This document shows positions 10,749-22,149 of a DNA stretch of 64,000 bases, in pieces. The DNA is taken from NCBI RefSeq assembly GCF_026914265.1, contig NC_069135.1, positions 62,672,738 through 62,736,737 on the forward strand, in the 5' to 3' direction. How positions within the stretch are numbered: position 1 is the first letter of the stretch; each line of letters begins with the position of its first letter. The notes beneath the pieces are model-generated. The model saw nothing but the letters and a program-made list of their open reading frames with translations. It did no database searches and was not told where the DNA came from. This DNA is from Mya arenaria. Lineage: Eukaryota > Mollusca > Bivalvia > Myida > Myidae. The translations under genes and the position numbers were made by a program.

Positions 10749-12347
10749 TTAGACTTGGAACACACGGAGTTCATTTGACTCTCCTCCGACATACAACCTC
10801 TTTGTAGATTTATCAAAAGCAATTGCGTGAGGTTGAAAGCTTAGAGATTGAGGTAAAACACTCTGTATATCTCCATTCCTCTTCACCCTATACACGTTAT
10901 TGCTGGAGCGACAAACGAGGATAGAACCATCATTGTCCATGCACAGACCCTGAGGAGAATTCAGCTGGACTGACTTCACAAATAGCTTTACTTGGCCGGC
11001 ACTTGTTATTTCTGCAATTGATGATTTTTCGTTGCATGAAACATACATTGAGCCCGTATCAGGATCTTGTGTTGACCAGCGTGGATTGGAAACAAACTGT
11101 TCTCCTTGCTCTGTGGTCTCCTTACTTAAGTCGTTGTTGATAACTCTGACTTGTTTGCCATCTCCATCTACTTCTAGAGTTTTGGCAGGAGACGTACACT
11201 GAACTTTCAGGGTTTTGTTCAAGCATTCTATGGCATAACATTTGCCGTCTACGTCTATCTCACGGAATGTGGTAAGGTCTGTTGCCGGTGAATTTAGATG
11301 GAGGATTTTAGATTGACCAAGTGTTACGTAGATCTCACCTTTTTCTGTTACCGACATTTGCCAGGGCTGGTACTGCAGTTTAACGTAGGACACAAGAGTT
11401 GTTGAATCAGAATTAAATATCTTCAGGCTTGAATTGTTGTAGTCTGTGACTAAGATGAGGTTTTCTTTTAACAGTGCAATGTCTGAAATAAAACATATTT
11501 GTTTGTCACGTTCATGTTTGACAGTGAAAGTCTTAACGAGAAATGGTGCCTTGATTAGACGAAGCAGTGATGTTTTATCTGGTACAAAGCCATATCTGAC
11601 AATACTGTCGTCTTTGCAAAGCTTTTGCACATTATCTTCGATCGCATTTACAGATTTTGTTGTCCCCAACACCAGCACGGCGAGTTCCTTGCTCTGTTTG
11701 TTGTTTGTATAGGTGTCGATATAATCAAACCATGCAATCAACTGGCGAAGAATACATTCGTACGAAGCGACAATAGCCTTTAACTTATTTATATCCGCCA
11801 TCTTAATTTTGTCAACTTCAGCTTTGAACGTTTCCATCGAGTTATGATAATACAAATCAACGTCTTCAAGATTCTTTCTAACTTCCTTGATTTTCGCTGT
11901 GTATACGGATTGTAAGCTCTTAAGCTTCTCGAAAGCCGTCTTAAATTCTTTGCTTTCAATTAACTCTTGAGAATGATCGCTAATAGACTTTACATCAGTA
12001 CAAACCTTGTGCCCCAAAATCACACACTGGTCACAACAGAGCTGCTGGTGTGATTTACAGAAATAAGTTATTTGCTTGTCAGTATGGAAATGACAATTGG
12101 TTTCAGCAGGATTCGGAGTTTGTTTGTTTTGCTTTGTTTCTGGTATGTCTTTCCCTCTTTTAACATGATGTGTCTTCGACATGCTTAGTTTCCGGTGTGT
12201 ATCCAGACAAAACTGACACAGATATTCATTGCACTCCATGCAAAATCCCTCAACCCTTCGTCTCTGTCCATCGGATGAACATGGCTCACACTGAAAATAT
12301 CCGCTAGTGTTTGACAAACTATCATCAGTTTCATCTGCCGTCGCCAT
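10749..12347 (-). CDS. B-box / NHL-like propeller protein, copy 2 (intact, B-type)
   Basis: An open frame of 532 residues starting at the family's MAT (A at -3, G at +4). Zinc ligands of the first box: C20, C23, C36, C39, C44, C47, H51, H60/H61. B-box2: C85, H88, C97, H100, C105, C108, H113. The coiled coil is at about 120-245, with KLKSLQSVYTAKIKEVRKNL typical. The propeller covers about 260-532, with strands such as GLCMDNDGSILVCR and AIAFDKSTKRLYVGG. There is no RING, transmembrane segment or signal peptide, so it is probably cytosolic. It is the cleanest B-type member: B-type 5' flank with the repeat seed, B-type 3' flank and a tRNA-like array downstream. Function is unknown beyond family resemblance to TRIM2/3/56/71-like B-box proteins. 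Confidence 0.92.
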   Translation of the reverse strand: MATADETDDSLSNTSGYFQCEPCSSDGQRRRVEGFCMECNEYLCQFCLDTHRKLSMSKTHHVKRGKDIPETKQNKQTPNPAETNCHFHTDKQITYFCKSHQQLCCDQCVILGHKVCTDVKSISDHSQELIESKEFKTAFEKLKSLQSVYTAKIKEVRKNLEDVDLYYHNSMETFKAEVDKIKMADINKLKAIVASYECILRQLIAWFDYIDTYTNNKQSKELAVLVLGTTKSVNAIEDNVQKLCKDDSIVRYGFVPDKTSLLRLIKAPFLVKTFTVKHERDKQICFISDIALLKENLILVTDYNNSSLKIFNSDSTTLVSYVKLQYQPWQMSVTEKGEIYVTLGQSKILHLNSPATDLTTFREIDVDGKCYAIECLNKTLKVQCTSPAKTLEVDGDGKQVRVINNDLSKETTEQGEQFVSNPRWSTQDPDTGSMYVSCNEKSSIAEITSAGQVKLFVKSVQLNSPQGLCMDNDGSILVCRSSNNVYRVKRNGDIQSVLPQSLSFQPHAIAFDKSTKRLYVGGESNELRVFQV

Positions 12348-13250
12348 TTCGTTTTTCCAGTCAGCACTAATCGACTATGCTGCCTTTTAGCGTTAATTTT
12401 CCAAACGTTTATTTTTAATATCATTGTAAATTCCAATGATTTTGTAAAAGTTTCCTGTCGAAATTCGTCAACTCCTCATACATAAAGTAAACGATCACCT
12501 GGAAAAATGATAACTAATATCGACTACAAGCAGTATATATTGCCTTATCTTGGTACGCGTTATGAGGATAAATATCAATGAGTAACACAGTTTGCACAAT
12601 GAAGGTTTTAAAAAGATATCACATTGTAAACCACTGTTTACCCAAGTTAAATTTCATTTTCAGAAAATGGATCTAAGTTTTTGCAAAAATTTAAATGAGG
12701 ATATTTATAGAAGCAAACATTCAGTGACACGCAGACTTATTTTATATTCTATACAAATAATAGCATAAAGTAAACATGAATCCATAATATGTTTTGTTGC
12801 ACGTGTGTGGAGGTGTTTTGTTACCTTGTGTGTCTCTCGTGTAGTGTTTGAAAGGACCATGTGTTTCTAGACGGGTCTTTAAAATATGGACTTCTGTGTT
12901 TGTCCGTCTTCTTTTATATTATTGAACTACTATTTTTACAAAATCTGATCGAGTTTTATAAAGATTGAAGGGGATGGGCATGACAGCACGGTCTGTAATC
13001 ATTATAACAGTAATACACTGAAACCTCAAGAAATGACCCTGGGCCTTATAGGTATTCACAAATCAACACTAACATACAACACATACGTCAGCATGACTAA
13101 CTTTATCAGTTGAACTGAGTGATACAATAACTTGACATAACTGACAAATATTGTTTGTATTCGACCGGTTTTTTTGGTCAAATTCATTTGTGTAACATAA
13201 GGGTACAAAGTGTGACTGCTAGTTTTCCCAAAACACACATGATGACGGTC
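12348..13250. other. B-type (U1) 5' flank
   Basis: Closely matches 3187-4080, 27287-28150 and part of 31511-32400. Shared blocks include GGTTTTAAAAAGATATCACATTG at about 12604, TCAGTGACACGCAGA at about 12721, the AATATGTTTTGTTGCACGTG tract and the GTGTGACTGCTAG block at 13211. No gene seen. Confidence 0.65.
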
Positions 13251-13254
13251 CATA

Positions 13255-14393
13255 ACTGATAACGGTCGACATACATGAACAACGGTCGATATGCATGCAC
13301 AACGGTAATTACAATTGAATAACGGTCGATACACATGTACAACGGTCGATAAACATGTACAACGGTCGATAAACATGTACAACGGTCGATATACATGTAC
13401 AACGGTCGATACACATGAACAACACTCGATGTACATGAACAACGTTCGATATACATAAACAACAGTCGATAAACATGTACAAATGTCGATATACAAGAAC
13501 AACAGTCGATATACATCAACAATGGTCGATGTAAATGAACAACGGTCATTATAAATGAACATCGGTCAAAATACATATACAGTGGTCGATATATAAGAAC
13601 AACGGTCGATACACTGGAACAACGGTCGATAAACATGAGCAACGGTCGATATACATGGTCAATATACATGAACCACGGTCGATACACATGTACAACGGTC
13701 GATATACATGGTCAATATACATGAACCACGGTCGATACACATGTACAACGGTCGATATACAGGGACAACGGTCGATACACATGTACAACGGTCGATATAC
13801 ATGGTCAATATACATGAATATCGGTCGATACACATGTACAACGGTCGATATACATGTACAATGGTCGATATACATGTACAACGGTCGATAAACATGTACT
13901 ACAGTCGATATACATGTACAACGGTCGATACACATGAACAACACTCGATGTACATGAACAACGTTCGATATACATAAACAACAGTCGATATACATGAACA
14001 ACGTTCGATATACATCAACAATGGTCGATGTAAATGAACAACGGTCAATATAAATGGACAACGGTCAAAATACATATACAATGGTCGATATATAAGAACA
14101 ACGGTCGATACACAGGAACAACGGTCGATAAACATGAGCAACGGTTGATATACATGGTCAATATTCATTAACCACGGTCGATATACATGTACAACGGTCG
14201 ATACAAAATGAACAACGGTCGATGTACATGAACAACGGTCGATACAAAATGAACAACGGTCGAAATAAATGAACAACGGTCGATGTACAAGAACCGCAGT
14301 CGATAAACATGAACAATGGTCGATGTGCATGATCAACGGTCGATATAAATGAACAATGGTCGATATACATATACAACGGTCGATATATAGGGG
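13255..14393. repeat. 20-bp minisatellite, about 57 copies
   Basis: Tandem units of 20 bp, consensus AACGGTCGATATACATGAAC, with variants in GTAC/GAAC and in a few 4- to 10-bp indels (for example the CATGGTCAATATACATGAAC units near 13660-13730). A block near 13420-13560 is repeated near 13930-14060, so larger segments were duplicated too. Long frames on both strands here (up to 170 codons) are by-products: 20 is not a multiple of 3, so the same 20-residue pattern appears in all frames. The array occupies the position where related flanks carry only one or two copies. Confidence 0.95.
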
Positions 14394-14863
14394 ATATTAT
14401 GATAGGACGCTTTTCTGATGACCTGTATCACGTCGAGTTCGGTGTGTAAACACGTATCCGTCGAGACCGCGGTTAAATTTACAGCCATCTGTCAAATGCC
14501 GTTACTACAGCGAAACGAAGTCAGAAGTTACAGAATTCACTTTATTCAGCAAAATAAGAACAAGATATATATGTTTTAGCAAAATTAACAAATTGCTTTT
14601 ACGAAAAGAGGTTTTAAATGTCACAGCACAAAAACAACAACATAAAAACGATACTTATTTAACGAGTATACACTAATCGTCATTTCCTGTAGACGTAACG
14701 CGGCCATTTTTAACAGTAAATTTTCTTGGGATTTTTTGACAAACATATTACAAATGCAGAATTGAGGGAAGTTCGTGAGTCAATCGCCATTTCTACCGAT
14801 GACGCGAATTCGCCTTCTTCTTTGTATTGGCGAGCTGCTCATATTCATGATAATCAACATGGA
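14394..14863. other. Intergenic, no gene seen
   Basis: Unique-looking sequence of mixed composition between two tandem arrays. It has no recognisable coding region, repeat or flank homology. The paralogous flanks at 4110, 28200 and 32430 continue differently, so the duplicated segment is interrupted here. Confidence 0.4.
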
Positions 14864-15228
14864 AGCATAGCAAAGCATAGCAAAGCATAGCAAAGCATAG
14901 CAAAGCATAGCATAACATAGCATAACATAGCGTAGCATAGCATAGCGTAGAATAGCTAGCGTAGCATAGTATAGCAAAGCATAGCATAGCTTAGCTTAGC
15001 TTAGCTTAGCATAGCACAGCATAGCATAGCATAGCAAAGCATAGATATAGTATAGTATATTTTATTACAGTAAAGCGTAGTATAGTGTAGTGTAGTGTAG
15101 TGTAGTGTAGTGTAGTATTGTGTAGTATAGTACAGTATAGTAAAGGATAGTTTAGTATAGTTTAGTATAGTACAGCAGAGTATAGTATAGCAAAGGATAG
15201 TATAGTATAGCATAGTATAGTATAGTAC
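14864..15228. repeat. Compound short tandem repeat (CATAG/CAAAG then TAGTATAG)
   Basis: A 365-bp run of 5-bp-based repeats: AGCATAGCAAAGC units on the left, grading into TAGTGTAG and TAGTATAG on the right. Minus-strand frames through it (LCYAMLCYA and the like) are artefacts of the repeat. It sits just left of an A-type 3' flank, the position held by a (CA)n/(TA)n array at 45375-45740 and by a short TATATATA tract near 19235. Confidence 0.95.
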
Positions 15229-16180
15229 ACACATAGAATTATTGCAAACACGCTGGATTTAAACATTGCTCGATTCACTTACGAAAACAGTAAAAACTGC
15301 CATTTCTTTATCTGTAATGTATCGTCGGTATTTCATTTGAGATATTAGTTATCAGTAAGTGAAACCCATGAAACCAATATATGAAATGGCCATCAAAAAT
15401 AAACCTTTAACAGCTTATTGATTTTTTACATCGGATACCTTCAATTGTACATACATTAACATTTATTTACATACAGCTTTCATGGTGATGGAAAAAAACA
15501 GACTCAAGTGAATCACCCTAATCTTGAATGTTTTACATATTAACCGTTTACGATCCAACTATGTTATATCAACTGCTACAATGCCCTAGTACGGTAATGT
15601 ACACCGCAATGTTTATGGGCGACAGTGTATTAGCCTTACTATATTTATGTCAACTGTCAACCTGTTCATTTGAGTTGAAATAAAACTCTCTATTGCGGGG
15701 TTTGCTTACTTTAAATTGTTGAAAAAACGAAAAATGAACAGACGGTTTATACACGGACCGTATAAACCATCCCATCGCAATCAAATTTCAGAAACTTAAT
15801 CTAAATTTTCTGTACTTTGAGATATGATGTTTTACTTCCGTGTTGAATAGTTCATACAGTCAGCACAAATACTATGCTGCTGATACACTGTATAACCCAT
15901 TGCAAAGCAATTTTCAGCAAATGTATTTCATATTTTCTGAAAACTCATTGACCGAGTCGCCATAATCAATGTTTAACCTTTTTATTCATAGTATATTTTA
16001 AAAACAGTCACATATGATACATCGAAATGACTGCATAAAGTAAGGTCAATATACAGAGTATAGATGAATAAACAATTTACAGTCGTAAGAATAATATTTT
16101 CTTTTCATCTTTTTGATGCCCCGAGAACTTTGAGGGCGTGGACATTTCGACATTTTTTTACAATGATGATAAAGCACTGA
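15229..16180. other. A-type unit with the B-box gene missing
   Basis: 15290-15715 matches the A-type 3' flank (CTTTATCTGTAATGTATC, then GTACATACATTAACATTTA, then GTCAACTGTCAACCTGTTCA and CTATTGCGGG). 15765-16060 matches the A-type 5' flank (TAAACCATCCC, GATATGATGTTTTACTTCCG, AAGCAATTTTCAG, GACCGAGTCGCC). Between them, where about 1.9 kb with a 1.6-kb gene should lie, there are only about 50 bp. These include a 9-bp inverted repeat, GGTTTATAC (15744-15752) and GTATAAACC (15760-15768). Confidence 0.75.
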
Positions 16181-16189
16181 ATTTGCAAA

Positions 16190-16460
16190 CAATATTTAGA
16201 TTATCACAAGAGTTTATACAATACTTATGTACTTAATATATTATGAAAATCGCTTACACAGCATACATGTACTACCCTGATTATCATTAACGTTCACACA
16301 GTATACATGCACTTATCAGATAATCATAAGAGTAAGGCAATATACATGCACTACTCAGAATATTCATAATCGTTTATACAATACACTTATGCACTAATCA
16401 GAGTATTATAAGCGTTTATACAACATGCATGCGTTACTTCGATAATTATTACAAATTACC
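16190..16460. repeat. 40-bp minisatellite, short degenerate array
   Basis: About six diverged units of the ATACATGCACTACTCAGATTATCATAAGCGTTTATACA type, the family that forms arrays at 22150-23060, 42880-43400 and 48640-52810. It holds the expected position just outside an A-type 5' flank. Confidence 0.8.
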
Positions 16461-16732
16461 GAAGTCAATGCAATCAAACCACATCTATCAAGTGTTTAGG
16501 ATAATAACAAACTATATGAACTAAGGTATTAATATTTACAGATAAATGTGTCAGTGCCTGAAAGAGACTCGCTAAGGCAGCAAAAAATGTTTTCCTGTTA
16601 AAGCATCTGAATACATTTTTACTATAATTGGTTTACTATTTGATACCGAAATTGAAAAAAGGTACAATTACAGTATGAAAGGAAAATCTGGTTTTAGTCG
16701 GGAGCGACCCACACAGGTACAGTCAAGAAAAA

Positions 16733-16905
16733 ATAGAAATAGCCATGCGAAAAACTACAGAAACAAGCTCAGTAGCAAAACGTTTAAGCATAAACCCGAT
16801 TTAATGGCACTGGGTAAACGCCAAAGACATAGAACATAAAAACACATAATCACAAACAAGAAACATGGAAGAACAGCACAACACTCCACAAACAATACAG
16901 TGCAT
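16733..16905 (-). repeat. Unclassified ~160-bp dispersed repeat, copy 2
   Basis: Inverted relative to copies at 9448 and 29908: CTACAGAAACAAGCTCAGTA, AACGCCAAAGACATAGAACA, CACAAACAAGAAACATGGAA, then ACAGTGCATACATACTA. It is the longest match to copy 1, sharing the CAGTGCATACATACTA end. It lies in spacer, not inside a gene copy. Confidence 0.75.
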
Positions 16906-17454
16906 ACATACTATATATACGCCGATAGCTTAACCACTCGGTCTAAGGGACTCATACATAACTTGATGCGTATTTTAATCTTTACTTAATACATTGAAAG
17001 CATTGAGTGATAATATCAGTCAACCACTCGTGCTACAGCATTTTGCTGAAAGGTGTTAGCAAAGGTTTTGAAAATAGTTGACTTAAAAGACAATATTTGA
17101 TCTTATACAACATTTGCTGAAGGGTTCCAGTTGTCGGTATTTTATTTTAACCACACCTGACGACTTGACACACTTATTAATTTTGAATTTAAAAAAAAAA
17201 ACTGTAAAACGTGCATTTCGCAAACCACGAATGAATCCCTTTAAACATTAACCAAGGTTAGACAACTCCGACGGTTTAAGGCAAATGTGAGTCATATTTG
17301 ATTTCTGCATTATGGCGCTGATAAGTTACTTAGAATATCTATTTGTTGTATACTTTTCTACAAGGTATACTTAAATTTAACAGAATAAGAAAGATAGCAA
17401 TTGTTCATTAATTAAAAGATGTTCTAGGCATTTATCCGTAACTATTTGAGCTTA

Positions 17455-17880
17455 CTTTAAATACTCTTAGCTTCCCTTAAGAGACACGAAGCAATGCACC
17501 TCAACTCAAGGCAGACTACTCTTGTAACCTGTGCGGAGACACATTTACACAGCCCGCAGTCTTCAAAACCATCTATTAACTGTTCACACAACCGTAGCCC
17601 GACCCCTAGTGTGCGATATCTGTAACTTTGTGTTCGAGGACCAATCAGAATGGACAGAGCAGGAAATTGATCCTGGGGCACTTAGAGGATCCCGGTCCAG
17701 GTTGATGGTGGGATACAGTGCACCACACCTCAGGAGAGGGGCTGCTCACTTCTGGGGACAGTGATCTGGCTTTGCTTGTTTATGAGAGGGTGGGGATAGG
17801 AGGCGGGGGAAATGATGCCCTCCACTCAGTTCTGGTATCAGCTGCCATGAGTGCAGACACGCTGGGTGAAGGCGGTATAC
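17455..17880 (+). pseudogene. C2H2 zinc-finger gene relic, copy 1
   Basis: Plus strand. After a CTCTTAG acceptor-like site the sequence reads the tail of a finger (SLKRHEAMHL), then a second finger, CNLCGDTFTQPAVFKT and HLLTVH (C-x2-C...H-x4-H), and the start of a third, RPLVCDICNFVFEDQSE. A one-base shift separates the two halves of the second finger, and the frame fails again further on. The last part encodes a LLTSGDSDLALLV and DALHSVLVSAAMSADTLGEG type tail that recurs at 35527-35770. A broken exon pair from a zinc-finger transcription-factor gene; the parent is not in the window. Confidence 0.75.
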
Positions 17881-19279
17881 TTATTTAAAAATGAGCCATT
17901 TTGATACAACAGTTTACACATATTTGGTCAATACATTTTTATTATATAGTTTTGAAACTGCACGGAGCCATAACACATATCTTAATTTGAAACTTGCCAG
18001 AAATGAATATTGGTAGGCTTGCATAAGATTGTTGGTTATGTCGACGATAGTATCATTTAAGAACAGACATATTTGACCTTAAAATATGTATAGGCATAGG
18101 TCTTAGTAATTGATTTGAACCAAGATATTGCACAGATTTTAAACACCGACTGGACACTTAATTTATAACTTGCCAGGGGTGAATTCCTCAAAATATCTAA
18201 AATGCAACGTGTTTAAACATTAAATGAATTCAAGCTAAAATATCTTAAAAATACACTATTTCACAGATTGAATGAAATTGTCTGCGAATATTATTTTGGT
18301 TATTTTTCTGAAAAGGTGAAATGCTTCCAAAATTTGGAGTAGGCTTAAAGAAATAACTTAACTAGTAACTTGGATAACAATGTTGATTGGTCCAAGCTAA
18401 CAAATTTCGCAGCTTTAGAAAGGTTATGATAATTAGAGAATTAGACCCAGAATGTGACCGTCTTAACACAGGACATAGTTGGTTAAAGCCTACACAATTT
18501 GCAGACCACTACCACAGATCATATGTAGGCTGTATCAGCCATAATTTGGGCGATGGCATTGGCACTGGGTGAAGACATAACTCTTGGCCTTAATAAGGTT
18601 TAATATATATAATATGGTAGATGTGTTGCTAAAAGCCTAATTATAATATCGCCATAGCAACTCTTAACCTTAACGCTTTAATAAACGTTTGTTGAGAAAT
18701 GTCCCTTGTTCGACTATACAAGTTACCAGCGTTGGTGTTCCCTAAGTGGTGATCTCGGTCTTTCTTAATGGTATAATCGTTTATAAACATGCATTATCAT
18801 ATTGTTTCATATTGTTAAATTATACGTACATGTTGTATAGGTTCATTTTGAAACCCGTCTATTAACCGCTGGCAGCTGTATACTCATTTTACGCCGCAGA
18901 ATAAACACGACATATAATATAAACAAAGTCTGAGTAAATAGTTTATTTTTTCTCTTCAAGCAGCAGGCGACAAGGCTGACGTAAAGCATTGAAAAGGTAC
19001 CAAACAATAGATGGTATTGCTATGTTGATCGAGTATATGGTACTATTATTGTACGCGGGTACCCGCTTAACATATAAACATATATACAATTTTTTAAGTA
19101 AGGAAGTTTCTAAGTGAGTGTGTTAGTAAGTAAATAAGTAAGGTAGTAAAGACTAAGTTAGTTGTTTATTATTGTAACTTGTGCAATTCACATAAGCTGA
19201 GAATATTTCAATATAAAATATATTCACATCTAACGCCGCATTATATATATAAATTGGCGTTAGATGCGTTGGGTGCAAC
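17881..19279. other. 3' region shared by the zinc-finger relics, then spacer
   Basis: 17930-18300 matches 35770-36180 and 44730-45010: a TTGAAACTTGCCAG block, GGTAGGCTTGCATAA, GACATATTTGACC, AAGATATTGCACAG and ACTTGCCAGG occur in order. It shows that the zinc-finger piece was copied with its downstream sequence. The rest to 19279 is AT-rich spacer; a 61-codon frame at 18387-18572 has no recognisable features. Confidence 0.5.
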
Positions 19280-20001
19280 TTTGCATTATATATAACACAA
19301 ATACAAACTGTTATTACTTTATCTGTAATGTATCTTTGATCATACATTTAAATTGCATGTACTAGTAATTATTAAGTAAAACCCTTTTACATGTTACCAG
19401 AATTAGATGGGGTCACCAATCAAAATTTGACATAAATTCAAACAGCTCAATAAAAAGAGAAGCTTATTAATTGTGTACATCGGATACTTTAAGTTGAACA
19501 TACCCATACTTACATATATACATGCTTTTACGGTCATGGATACAGACCTATTTCAGAGCATCACCTTTATCTTGAAAAAATATTGCATAGTAACTATTAA
19601 CGATCCGACTATGTTATATTAATTGGTACATAATGTAAGTGAATTAGGTTACTTTCAAACACACCACATGTACGTCAAGATGCAAGCAAATTAACAATAC
19701 ATCGTAAACTGAATTAATAACATGTTACGTCATTTTAAACATGATTTTCATATTTCAACAACTGTTGCCGAGTAATGTTTGTACACGAACCTCAAAGGCA
19801 GTCTACTATGTAGAACAGTCCTGTAAAGTTACAACAAACGCACTAATTGAAAAGTCATGAATAAATTAGCGTAAATATAATTAAGTCAACTGTCAAACAG
19901 TTCATCGAATTAAAATTCACTATTGCGGGTTTTCTTAGAAAGTACACTGTCGGATTTACAGCATTCGGAGAAAATCTCTATTGTAGTATGGTAACTGGAA
20001 T
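19280..20001. other. A-type 3' flank
   Basis: Starts at the block CTGTTATTACTTTATCTGTAA, which also opens the flanks at about 15300 and 45755. It continues with GCATGTACTAG...AAGTAAAAC and ends in CTCTATTGTAGTATGG just before the stop codon of the gene copy. No gene seen. Confidence 0.65.
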
Positions 20002-21606
20002 TTAGATTTGAAACACATAAATTGTATCAGACTGTCCTCCAACGTACAGTTTCCTTGTCCGTTTATCAAAAGCCACTGTACAAGGGTTAAAGTCTAGCGG
20101 TTGTGGTAACACACTCTGTATGTCTCCATTCCTCTTCACCCTAAACACGTCCTTGCTACTGTAGCTACACACGATGATTGAACCATCAATGTCCATGCAC
20201 AGGCCATAAGGAGTATTCAGCTTGTCTGCTTTCAAAAATAGCTCAACATTGCCGTCACTTTTGATTTCTGTTATTGAATGTGTGCTGATACATGATACGT
20301 ACATCGAACCAGTTGCGGGATCTTGTGTTGACCAGAGCGGATTAGTAACAAACTGTTCTCCATTCTCTGTAGTTTCTTTACTTAAGTCATTGTTGATAAC
20401 CCTGACTTGTTTTCCATCTTCATCTACTTCTATACTTTTGGCAGGAGACACACACTGAACTTTCAAGGTTTGGTTGAAACATTCTACGGCAAAACATTGG
20501 CCGTTTACGTTTATCTCCCGAAAAGTGGTGAGGTCTGTCGCGGGAGACTTCAGGTGGAGTATTTTAGGTTGGCCATAATATGCCACGTATGCTTCACCGT
20601 GCTCTGTAACTGACATCTGCCATGGCGTATATTGTAATTTGGCATTTGAAACAAGAGTAGAATTGCCAGTATCGAATATCCTTAGTTTTGAATTTCCGTA
20701 GTCCGCTAATAAGACTAGGTTATCTCGTAACAACGCAATGTCTGTGATTTTACATGTGCTTCCGTCCCTTTCATGCTTGATAGTAATTGTCTGATCAAGA
20801 AATGGTGCCTTAACTAGACGAAGCAGTGATGTTTTATCTGGTACCAAACTATATCTGACAATACTGTCGTCGCTACATAACCTTTGAATATTATCTTTGA
20901 TGGTATTCACATCATTTTTTTACTTCAACACCAGGATGGCGAGTTCATTGTCCTGTTTGTTGTTTTTATACGTGTCGATACTTTCGAACCAGGAACCAAG
21001 CTGACCTAGAACACTGTCATATGTAGAGACTACCGCCTTCAACGTTCTTATATCTGATATCTTGATTTTGTCAAGTTCAACTTTAAACGTCTCCATTGCC
21101 TTGTGGTAATAACGATCAACTTCCTCAAGATTCATGTTTGCCTATTTCCTTTTCGCGGTGTATGCGGATTCTAAACTCTTCAGCATCTGAACAGCCGTCT
21201 TATAGTCTTCGCTGTTTACGAATTCTTTGGAATAATCACCAATGGCATTAACATCAGTGCAAACTTTATGCCCCAGAATCACACACTGGTCACAACATAA
21301 TTCCTGGTGTGATTTACAAAAAGATGTTATTTTATTGTCAGTGTGAACATGACAGTTGCTTTCAGCGGGATACTGAGCTTGTTTATTTTGCTTTGTTCCT
21401 GGAATGTCTTCTCCTCTTTTAACATGGTGACCTTTCGACACACGTAGTTTCCTGTGCGCATCTAGACATGAATTACACACATATTCATTGCACTCAATGC
21501 AAAAACCTTCAACATTACGTCTCTGTCCATCATTTAAACAGGGTTCACAATGTAGATCGTTGTCCTTTTTTAACATAATATCATCTGAGCCATCCTTGGT
21601 CGCCAT
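20002..21606 (-). pseudogene. B-box / NHL-like protein, copy 3 (A-type, two in-frame stops)
   Basis: Full-length A-type copy of 534 codons from the family's MAT start, with no net frame change along its length. It has both boxes (CEPCLNDGQRR..., then the B-box2 with CHVHTDNKITSFCKSH and LCCDQC), the coiled coil and the propeller (GLCMDIDGSIIVCSYSSKDV). Two single-codon changes break it: TAG at 21142-21144 (codon 155, where relatives have a Glu codon GAG) and TAA at 20920-20922 (codon 229, where relatives have Ser TCA). Everything else is preserved, so it was silenced recently. It may be an allele that is open in other individuals, or the stops may be sequencing errors. As written, only the two B-boxes and a short helix could be made. 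Confidence 0.9.
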
Positions 21607-22140
21607 TGTATTCCACAATTGTCAAACCTTTTTGGTTATCCAATATTAAATTCCAACGTTTGCAAATGTTCTTTTTAATTTTGGTGAAATATCCATGCAT
21701 AAAGTTCGGCAATATTTTGAAAATGATAACGTATACAATCTTGTATCAGGTTAACAGCAGTTATGGTTGATATAAATATCGTACTTCATAGATAAAGACA
21801 TGTGCACGAACCGATCTAGGCCAATAGCCTGCTGTTTTATAGCCTTGCGTCTAAACCAACCAATCGAAAATGATTTTTAGAAAATGTATTTCAAATTTTC
21901 TGAATTGGATATATCACATTTTACTCGCGTATTGTGCTCTATTATCAATATTTCATTGACACAGCATGAATACTCGTAAAGGTTCACTGATTAACCCAAT
22001 GTAAAGCAATTTTCAGTAAATAGAATTGATATTTTCTGAAAATAGGTTGACCGCGCCGCGATTCACACAAGTATAGTTAGATGTATGTAAACTTTATCCG
22101 CCATTTTATTCAGTTATTAAACATTTTCTTTTTTTCTTGT
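21607..22140. other. A-type (U2) 5' flank
   Basis: Shared with 7219-7480, 15765-16060 and 47992-48540 (CATAGATAAAGACATGTGCACGAA, TAAACCAACCAATC, AAAGCAATTTTCAG, GGTTGACCGCGCCGCGATTCACACAAG). No gene and no clear core promoter seen. Confidence 0.6.
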
Positions 22141-22149
22141 TAGCCCCGT

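Noticed and set aside
13056-14376. Several overlapping frames of 72-170 codons on both strands rich in YIDRCSC/STVVHVYRPL
   Set aside because: They come from a 20-bp tandem repeat, which reads as the same 20-residue pattern in all frames. There is no start context or non-repetitive domain.
14780-15234. Minus-strand frames rich in LCYAML and YYTILYYT
   Set aside because: Translation of 5-bp simple repeats.
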